64,000 nucleotides of DNA from Antedon mediterranea (lineage: Eukaryota; Echinodermata; Crinoidea; Comatulida; Antedonidae). The stretch is taken from assembly GCF_964355755.1 (NCBI RefSeq), contig NC_092670.1, forward strand, positions 17,979,201-18,043,200. Reading direction: 5' to 3'. Below the pieces are notes generated by a model, which saw only the letters and a program-made list of their open reading frames with translations, was not told where the DNA came from and did not search any database. The stretch's first letter is position 1; each line of letters starts with the position of its first letter. Positions 56,518-64,000 of this stretch are shown piece by piece. Both the position numbers and the translations under genes were made by a program.

Positions 56518-56726
56518 GTGGTTCCCACTAGAACGCAACGTAACGCAGCGACGTATCGACGCAAAGTGTTGTATTGCGTAATCAGTGGGAACCGACGATG
56601 CACTAGTGCTGCAAACATCGTAGGTTTGATTTCACGCAGGCAGGGGCAAACACAATTATTAGAAGGGCATTTTCTTAAGTTGCGTAGATTGTGTTACGTT
56701 GCATCGCTAGTGGGAACCAAGCTTTA
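56518..56726. mobile_element. MITE family 2, long subtype, copy 2
   Basis: TTA|AGCGTGGTTCCCACTAGAAC at the left and CTAGTGGGAACCAAGCT|TTA at the right, a 3-bp duplication. The interior is collinear with 43484-43696. Confidence 0.8.
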
Positions 56727-58129
56727 AAATTAACATACTGTTTTGTGTACTATGTCAATGTGCAAATATAATAGTTATTTTACACGCAATCCAAAAAGTT
56801 AAATGTATTTATTCTGATCCTCAAGCTTAACTGTAAATTATGAGAAAATTCAGATTAAGCTCCCAACAGACACGGCAGCCAGCAGTGCAGCGACCAGGAG
56901 ACAATTCCCTACTTTCGAATAGTGTACCAAGCTATGTACACAAGACGGAAACGGCTAAGCATCTTAAAATATAAGAATGTTACAATATTTTTTGCAACAG
57001 TTTTGTTCACTCAAAGTGGCAGTCCAGTACACAAGACAAATATATACATGCTCTACATAAACAAAGCCTTAATATAATACAGCTGGTTTTGTCATGAGAA
57101 TACATGATTAATAAATATAAAAAATTATATAATTATTTCTTCATCCATTCATCATTTTATCAAACTCACTTTCTCCAGATCACTAGCCTGGCATTCATAC
57201 TTCTAGACCACTGAGCTTGTGCTGATGCCCAAGTAAGCAGTGGGTACTGCCCCAGCAGGATCATAATTTTATAGCTTTGCGTCTGGGAGTTGAGTAATTG
57301 GTCAGATGTTTGCCCTACTCCTACTTATATATAGAAATATAATGTTTCTTAAAATTCATATGAAAGACAGAAAGAGATATATATACACAATTTTTTTCGC
57401 AAATTGTAATGCAAAAGATAGGACATCAAATTAAGCTCAGCTATTCATTTCACTATTGTTAGCCCTTTGGGCTCCCCTATTTCAAAATCCTGTGTCCGCC
57501 ACTGATGCCGTTCCATAGACGTGGACCAGAAAGGGATATGAAGTGAACACACTTGCTTTTCCTTTCCTTTAAACAGCAATATTAATCAAATCTCAGATGC
57601 AGTGAATAAGCCAAGCTTTTTTACAATGCATACATCTGAAAGAAAACGGAAACAAATTTAATCAACATTTAGATAAATCAAGGACACAAACTAAAAGGAA
57701 TAGATTAAAATCAAAATTGCTAATATAGTAGCAAACATTTACTACTACTAAAAGCTTTGTATTTTGTTTTTATATTTAAAATAAGAGTTAGGCAAAACCA
57801 TAGAGATATTAAACAAATAAATTTATTACAAGGAAATATTTCTCATATTTTACTAAACTCACCAATTAATGTTTAAAGTCTTTTTATTTTGTGCATTACA
57901 ATTTTTTGTGAAAATATAGGTTTTATGTTTAGCCATTAACAATGTACAACTACTTCAACTTATTTATGGTTTAAAAAAAAATAAAATATTTGCTTTTAAC
58001 AAAATAGTATGTAAAACCATTTCTAATTTATTGCCTGACATGTAGTAAATTTTATTTTCAAAAAACAAACCAAATTCAATAAATTTACCTTTTTAAAAAA
58101 AAAAACGGTTCACTTTAAAAGTTTAAAAC

Positions 58130-58437
58130 TCATACAGGAGACGAAATAGAAGTCATTTGCGTTCTTGTAATACTGTTGTAGCACTTACGGTCCAGTCGTC
58201 GGCGACACCTACCAAAGATCATATCCATAAAAGCGTGTCGAAACTTCTTTGACATCATATTATACAGAATTGGATTTATCATGGCACTTATGTATAAGAA
58301 GGTGATGGATAGAGGGTAACAGTATTTATAATAGAAGTTCACTACAGAGTCTGACCAGTTCTCGAAGCCAAATATGGGCGAAACGCGGATGAGATGATAC
58401 GGTAACCAACAGATTAGGAAACAGATCGCAACAATCG
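58130..58437 (-). CDS. Neuropeptide-type class A GPCR, coding exon 2 (TM6-tail)
   Basis: Acceptor TATATTTTCAG|CG on the minus strand opens 308 nt to TGA at 58130. It encodes most of TM6 with the CWLPYH motif (residues 345-350), TM7 with NPILYN (390-395, an NPxxY variant) and helix 8 plus tail (MMSKKFRHAFMD, then basic GRCRRRLDRK with a possible palmitoylated Cys). The junction A336 is split between the exons. A splice at this place in TM6 occurs in several peptide GPCR genes. Confidence 0.88.
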
Positions 58438-58599
58438 CTGAAAATATAAAAATTACAAGTTTATACAATATTGTAAAAAACTAACAATATTTTAAAATCA
58501 AATTGGAATATTGATTATTTAAACATCCTTCTTCAAAGTTAAGTTAAAATAAAGTATGACATTCACTAATTTTATGCTGTGACTATTTCCCAGAAACTG

Positions 58600-58930
58600 T
58601 ACAGTTACTGCATCAAATTGCAGTAAATTGATATACTGTAGGTATGCAGTAACTGCAGTAAATAAGTATGTAGTTACTTACAGTAAATACACATATGTAT
58701 GCAGTTAATGCATCAATTGCAGAAAAATAACATATCGTATGTACAGTAATTGCAGTAAAGTGACATAATGCAGTCACTGCAGTAATTTCAGTAAATCGAC
58801 CCATTTGTATGTACTGTAGTCACTGCAGTATTTGCAGTAATTGACACATCCATATGCAATCACTGCAGTAATTGCAGTAAAATGACACATACATATGCAG
58901 TAATTACTGCAGTAATTGCAGTAAAATGAA
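58600..58930. repeat. TGCAGTAA minisatellite filling the GPCR intron
   Basis: Irregular repeats of TGCAGTAATTGCAGTAAAAT, GACACATA and (A)TATGCAGT, about ten partial units of 25-45 bp. It occupies some two thirds of the 504-bp intron and reaches within about 10 bp of the donor. Confidence 0.85.
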
Positions 58931-58941
58931 AAAATGCGTAC

Positions 58942-59947
58942 CAAGAAGTTTAACGACCTGACGTCTTAACACATCTACTTTGTCGTCTTCTTGTATTTTA
59001 TCAGTGTGTTTAATTTTGTTTGAGGGACGCAAGGCAGATGACCTCCTCAAATTAATATTCATATACTTTCCACTCAGCGTCCTCGCGATCAACATGTACA
59101 ACACGGTCATTGTACTCATCGGCAGAACGAAGAGAAATACAGCGGACGCCATGTAAAAGTAGTTTAATAATAAATTCACGTCAGTTTTGGTGGTGCAAAC
59201 TTTAGATTCTGAAACACCTGGAATGAAAGTTACGACCTCATATGCTAACAGAAGCGGACTTGATATGGTATAACCTATGATCCATATAGGAATGATCACC
59301 TTCTTTGTACGATTTTTTGAGAGGATGCTCTTCGCTTTGATAGGATGACAAATTGCAACGTAGCGTTCGATCGTAACGGCCGTAATACACATTATCGTAC
59401 AGTATGTTGCCGAGTCGATGATGTAGTAATGACCAACGCAGAAGAATGTCCCGAAAATCCATGGACGGTACTGTACAGCTGAAAAGATCTCTCGTGGTCC
59501 AGTTAACGTTACCAAAACCAAATCGGAGACAGCTAGACACAAGAGATAATAATTAATTGACGTTTGTAAACTTTTCGTTCTTAGTATTACGGAAATTGTT
59601 AACGCGTTGCCGATTAATCCTGCTATGCAAAGAATACCGACAACAAGTACGTAAAAAATCATTTCATTCTTCCCGTTTGTTTTTGGCCCAACCAAACCAT
59701 TTAAAATAACATCAGTTGCGTCATACATACATTTTGACGTGTCTAAGTCAGAAGTGATCCATAAATCTGGATCATGAGCGCTGGAATTAACATGGCACAT
59801 GTCACCGAAATCAGAAGTGCATGGTTCGAGTGAATCCTGAACATTGTAATAGACATCTAACACAGCTGCAGATGTGTTTAGTCTTTTTACTGTTTCGCAT
59901 AGGTAGTTTAAGCTGTGTATATACTTGTCAAATACGGTATCTGTCAT
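58942..59947 (-). CDS. Neuropeptide-type class A GPCR, coding exon 1 (N-terminus-TM6)
   Basis: The ATG at 59947 (the open frame to 59974 begins with GTG and is not used) gives 335 residues before donor G|GTACGC. The full receptor is 437 aa. The N-terminal ectodomain (about 95 residues) has NxS/T sites at Asn24 and Asn54 and several Cys. TM1 has GN (Asn114), TM2 LAVSD (Asp142), TM3 starts after Cys170 and ends TIERYVAICHP (ERY, 194-196). Cys251 in loop 2 would pair with Cys170. TM5 contains FLFVLPMSTMTVLYMLIAR. IERYVAICHPIKAK and RRQVVKLLA resemble TRH and neuromedin U/ghrelin-type receptors, so it is a peptide receptor that probably couples through Gq. The ligand is not determinable. A likely 5'UTR acceptor lies at 60027-60028. 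Confidence 0.88.
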
Positions 59948-60026
59948 TGTTATCAGCTGACTTGAATAAGACACACTAAATGGTCACCAACTAATTCAGC
60001 AACAAATTGTCACAATCATTTCAGTT

Positions 60027-60044
60027 CTAAAAAAAAAAATAATT
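60027..60044 (-). promoter_or_regulatory. 5'UTR splice acceptor candidate of the GPCR
   Basis: On the minus strand ATTATTTTTTTTTTTTAG is followed by AACTGAAATG, about 80 nt before the start codon. It suggests an upstream non-coding exon. Confidence 0.4.
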
Positions 60045-61066
60045 TAAATATGAAAAATTGATTTTATATTTACAAGCTGTATTTATTAATTTAGTTTTAG
60101 TGTAAATAATATTGGATGAAAAATGGATGAATCAATCAATTCAAATCTTTATCTCATTTTTTTCCAAGAATGATGAAAACTTCAGCACATTCAGAAATAG
60201 CGCGAGTTCACAGTGCCTGTATGGATGCCCTACTTTGTTCAACAATATTTACTTGATTGTCCGATTAAATTGTTGTGATTGGGAACACTTTATTGGCAAC
60301 ACTTTATTGGCAACACCGTGTCACACGTAGCACAAAAGTCAATTAATTAATCCTTTTTTAACATACTAATCTTGAAAACCATAATTACTCAATTTCAGAT
60401 GCGAAAGCTGTCAAATTCTAATGATATATAATTGATAAATGTGGTACTGTTATACAAAATCTCCGGAGACTCAAGGCGTCAAATGAAACTTGAACGAACG
60501 TGCCATTACCCAAAAAGTCTTCCTTGCATGTGTACCTTCATTTAACTGACATCCTATTAGATAAATAGTTTTTGGAAAAGGCATGTTTCGGAATCATAAT
60601 TTATTATGTACATTTTCAATATGAAACAAACACATTGTGAATAAAAAAAATCACAACATACATCAGATTCTAATTTAGATAAGGCGAATTATTGGATAAT
60701 TTTTGACAATCAAAACACGGCCAGTAAGTTTTGGAATATTTTTTTATGACGATATGATTGAAAGACTAAAATCATTACCAACTAATAATAGATGAAAATT
60801 TACTACATTAAGTCAGCACTGTAATATAAATAATTATTTAGTGTTAGCAGACTTAACATATTTTCGAGAAAGTATGTCAACTTTTAAGTGTCGTACATTC
60901 ACATCATATCAATTTTTTTATTACAGTATTGTTATCCTATTACGCAGTATAACCTATAGCAATTACTATAATACCTGTTTTTAACAGCATTTCATGCAAT
61001 TTTTTTTCAAATTTGTTTTTAGTATCAAATTTTTACATTTAACCTAGCAGTAGAACAAAAGCTTGG

Positions 61067-61187
61067 TTTGCACTGCAACGCTTCACCGGATAGCGCAACG
61101 CATCAATTTTGACCAATTACAGGCGACAGTTCAGATGATCTGTCACTTGTTATTGGTGGAATTGCGTTCAAGTGAGAACTAAGCATA
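61067..61187. mobile_element. MITE family 2 copy
   Basis: AGCTTGGTTTGCACTGCAACG at the left; the interior has GACCAATTACAGGCGACAG and TGTCACTTGTTATTGGT; the right end is GCGTTCAAGTGAGAACTAAGC. Diverged from the others. Confidence 0.6.
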
Positions 61188-61884
61188 ATGCAGGAAATGG
61201 GAGTTTATTATTCTACTGCAACTACTGCAGTAGCTACACTTTGTTTAAACTGCTTATTTTTTAATTTCTTTCCTTTATTTCGGATAGTATAGTATATCCA
61301 CATACAAAACATACTGTACAAGACAACAAATGTCACCTAGAAATTAACAATATTTTATAAAAAACAGACCTAAATATCCTAAAATATAATTTGCACTATC
61401 TCATAAACTTACAAAATGTAGTCACTGCAGTACTGAACAGTAGAAGTAATCTCGACACGATCCCTATCGTAAACCATTTTTATAATTTTGCTTTATAAAC
61501 ATCACAATAAAATGTATTTTCTCTTTGAAAATCTTGTTTATTTATTTCATGAATATGTTATCATAACCTTTATCTGAATTAAGAATGAATGCAAATCCAT
61601 TTCATTATAAACAACAACATAAAATACAAAGATAATGTCCAAGATTGCTAATTTGTAAGTCCAAAATGACCATTAAATCAAAATAAGTAATAGGTTACGT
61701 TCTCAGAAAGCATTTAAAGTAAATGCCAGACTATTATATTTAAAAAAATGAGGTATTATCATCCACCATAACAATTCATTACAGTATGTACAATGATAAA
61801 TGAATTAAAGGTTCACATTCACATTGTATTCTGAGACAGTTCAACAAAATGAAAAGAATAGTGAAGATTTTACCTGTTGTGTTG

Positions 61885-61970
61885 TAAGCTGTGGTCATTG
61901 ACTAAGAGGTCTTGTGCAGTAGTAAGAGGGCTTTGGTTCAAATCCATTCAGGGAATATATTTACTTAATG
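61885..61970 (+). repeat. tRNA-like SINE head
   Basis: AAGCTGTGGTCATTGACTAAGAG resembles an A-box region and GGCTTTGGTTCAAATCCATT carries a canonical B box (GGTTCAAATCC). It is followed by a TTTACTT tail. No full tRNA fold is present. Confidence 0.55.
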
Positions 61971-62074
61971 CACAATTTCATTGATGGTCATTGATTGAAA
62001 TTGAATGACCATTTTGAAATTACCTTAATTTTAGCTGTTATTCATAGATACTGTTATATATACAGTAACTGGAA

Positions 62075-62190
62075 TCAGGGGTGGATTCAAGTCGATTTCG
62101 ATAAATTTATGTAAATGATAGGACATCAAATTATATTCAGCACTTCATTTCACCATTTTTATGCCCTATTTCAAAATCCTGGGTCCTGGA
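62075..62190 (+). repeat. Dispersed repeat shared with 57405-57500
   Basis: Both copies contain GATAGGACATCAAATTA, TTCAGC/CTCAGC, ATTTCATTTCAC/CATTTCACTA and CCTATTTCAAAATCCTG followed by GTCC. Length is about 95-115 bp, same orientation. It is probably the end of a mobile element. Confidence 0.65.
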
Positions 62191-62734
62191 AAATGCTGAC
62201 TCTTAATTTTAATTGTAACATAGTGCTTCTTTATGTTGGCAAATTTTATGAATCTGTTTTTTTAATGTAATTTAATATGTATTTTTTATTAATAAAAATA
62301 CTAGTAAACATATTTTAATGAATAAATGATGAGACAGGGTTCTCTTAGCTTAATGTATTATTATCTGATCAAAGTAAAAACAATTTTTATTTATTTTTCA
62401 TATTTTCTGAATTATTTCTGTTAGCCTCATGGGCTTATACTAAGTTTCTATCTACCTACTAATCCTCATCAATAAGCTATTGGTTTAAAACTTTTTCTAG
62501 GCATTTAGACTAGAATTATATTATTACCCCCCACCATGAACAAGGTAACTTAATGCTTAACCTGTAACCCCAACCATGAACAAATCACAGATATGACAAT
62601 TCTAATAAACTTATTACAGATACCGTTACAGCTACAATATCAACTTACAGTTTGTGATTTTTTTTTGCACATTCAAAAATTATACTATTCTACCATACCA
62701 ACTGAACCACCAAATCAGCCAATGCATTTACCAA

Positions 62735-63330
62735 CAAACAAACCAAACACACACAACTAACCAACTAATACCAGACACACCTACTAAACCACCTAACCAG
62801 TCAACACATCTACCAATAAACTAACCAACACACAAACCAACACACACAACTAACCAACTAATACCAGACACACCTACTAAACCACCTAACCAGTCAACAC
62901 ATCTACCAATACTAACCAACACACACAACTAACCAACTAATACCAGACACACCTACTAAACCACCTAACCAGTCAACACATCTACCAATACTAACCAACA
63001 CACACAAACCAACACACACAACTAACCAACTAATACCAGACACACCTACTAAACCACCTAACCAGCCGACACATCTACCAACAAAAAAACCAACACACAC
63101 AACTAACCAACTAATACCAGACACACCTACTACACCACCTAACCAGCCAACACATCTACCAACAAACTAGCCAACACACAACAAACCAACTAATACCAGA
63201 CACACCTACTACACCACCTAATCAGTCAACATATCTACCAAAAACTAACCAACCAATACCTGAATCATCTACGGTACTAAACCACTAACACATTAAACCA
63301 AAGAACCAACCACCAATACCAAACCACCTA
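62735..63330. repeat. A/C-only tandem array, about 75-90-bp unit, 6-7 copies
   Basis: Core AACTAATACCAGACACACCT then ACTAAACCACCTAACCAGTC recurs at about 62766, 62855, 62937, 63030, 63110 and 63190, with a degenerate seventh near 63266. The plus strand is almost free of G, giving strong strand asymmetry. The minus-strand ORFs here (62912-63481) are artefacts of the repeat. Confidence 0.9.
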
Positions 63331-63830
63331 ACCAACACATCTGTACAATCCAATACAAAAAAACCAAACCAAACCAGCAACAGACCAACACAAGATGATG
63401 ATTCCACAGTAATAAGCTGGGACAAACGTTTTGCATTGCAACATGTGGAATGACTAGCAAAGGAAAATTAATAGTCCACAAGTACAGTAAAATGCTAATG
63501 CCATTTCATCCAACATCTATTATATTCATTTGTCTATTTATTTAAAAAGTTTGTAGCAAATTTTGTGAGATAAGACGCATATAAATGCCCACTTTCTGTC
63601 ATTTGCCTTTTGCATGGCTTACTGTAGTACATGCCAATTTCAATGTCCAAAATGAGCATTAAATCAAAATAAAAGAAAGAGAAAATAGAAGATTTTTCCA
63701 GATAAACATTTAAAGTAATGCTCTACTATATTTGATAAAAGATGCTGCTTATGTCTGGATTCCACGTCCATTACATTATTTTTCGGCCCAATTTGATTGG
63801 GTCATATCTTGTATCTTATATTTATATTAC

Positions 63831-63892
63831 CTCTGATAACACTACCTAGTTTTAACTGATGATTTTCAAATCTCATAGCATATTTGTTTATA
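63831..63892 (-). CDS. Orphan candidate exon at the right edge
   Basis: On the minus strand CATATTACAG|T and G|GTAATA bound 62 nt with one open frame: INKYAMRFENHQLKLGSVIR. The phase out (1) would match the incoming phase of the KP-repeat exon at 51927, but the GPCR lies between, so the link is only a possibility. I do not recognise the peptide. It could be a chance ORF between splice-like sites. Confidence 0.25.
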
Positions 63893-64000
63893 CTGTAATA
63901 TGCACAACTTGTTTTAAAACTGAAGGATTACATGTTCTTATGTTAAACCGATTTGATATGTTCGCTAATCTTGACTTATAGCTGCAACAAACTGTTATAG

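Larger units (their letters stand above)
51928..58129. other. Interval upstream of the KP-repeat exon, downstream of the GPCR
   Basis: No coding exon was recognised. Contents are a SINE (52121-52330), Harbinger-type MITEs (52950-53098, 55742-55904), a 1067-bp TIR element (53152-54218), a family-2 MITE (55639-55730), the long family-2 subtype (56518-56726) and a dispersed repeat (about 57405-57500) shared with 62075-62190. ORFs at 53218-54103 lie within the TIR element. Confidence 0.5.
60045..63830. other. Upstream region of the GPCR, repeat-rich
   Basis: No gene recognised. Contents are a family-2 MITE (61067-61187), a tRNA-like SINE (61885-61970), a dispersed repeat at 62075-62190 shared with 57405-57500, and an A/C-only tandem array at 62735-63330. 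The rest is AT-rich without visible structure. Confidence 0.5.

Noticed and set aside
59948-59974. Nine extra N-terminal codons of the GPCR
   Set aside because: The frame starts with GTG; the first ATG is at 59947.
62912-63481. Minus-strand ORFs rich in Gly, Val and Trp
   Set aside because: Direct translation of the A/C-only tandem array.

Overview
The window is animal nuclear DNA: AT-rich, with long introns, GT-AG splice sites and very dense transposable elements and minisatellites. The genes (an otopetrin, a T-brain-type T-box factor, an HNK-1/CHST-type sulfotransferase, an LRR-Ig membrane receptor and a neuropeptide-type GPCR) are metazoan. The T-brain-type T-box protein and the many TAGGCCTA words suggest a marine invertebrate deuterostome, most likely an echinoderm. 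The species cannot be fixed from the sequence alone.

Layout. 1-2244: no gene recognised. 2245-16274 (+): otopetrin proton channel of six coding exons, with two candidate alternative first exons (2245-2362 and 8635-8701) that splice in the same phase to a common second exon. The long first intron holds a fragment of an LTR retrotransposon, MITEs and two minisatellites. 17770-20346 (-): single-coding-exon LRR-Ig transmembrane protein, convergent with otopetrin. 20.4-28.2 kb: repeat-rich gap with a broken LINE, a perfect 76-bp palindrome, a 17-copy minisatellite and a TA-flanked DNA transposon. 28216-32930 (+): T-brain-type T-box gene in six coding exons, whose last-exon end plus 3'UTR has been amplified into six 215-bp tandem copies (32784-34072). 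34-39 kb: LINE remnants between inverted repeats. 38995-41014 (+): carbohydrate sulfotransferase rebuilt from three exons (343 aa), followed by a 3'UTR minisatellite and a tRNA-derived SINE. 41-48.5 kb: MITEs and a foldback element. 48537-51927 (-): last two exons of an unidentified Lys-Pro-repeat protein. 52-58 kb: SINE, MITEs and a 1.07-kb TIR element with poly-G/C tracts. 58130-59947 (-): two-exon class A peptide GPCR with a minisatellite in its intron. 60-64 kb: SINE, an A/C-only satellite-like array and one orphan candidate exon.

The exon models for otopetrin (1869 nt), T-box (1881 nt), sulfotransferase (1032 nt) and GPCR (1314 nt) all close exactly in frame, which strongly supports the splice sites. 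The genes are not an operon. Otopetrin, T-brain and a matrix-type sulfotransferase could all plausibly bear on mesoderm or biomineral biology, but that link is inference only.
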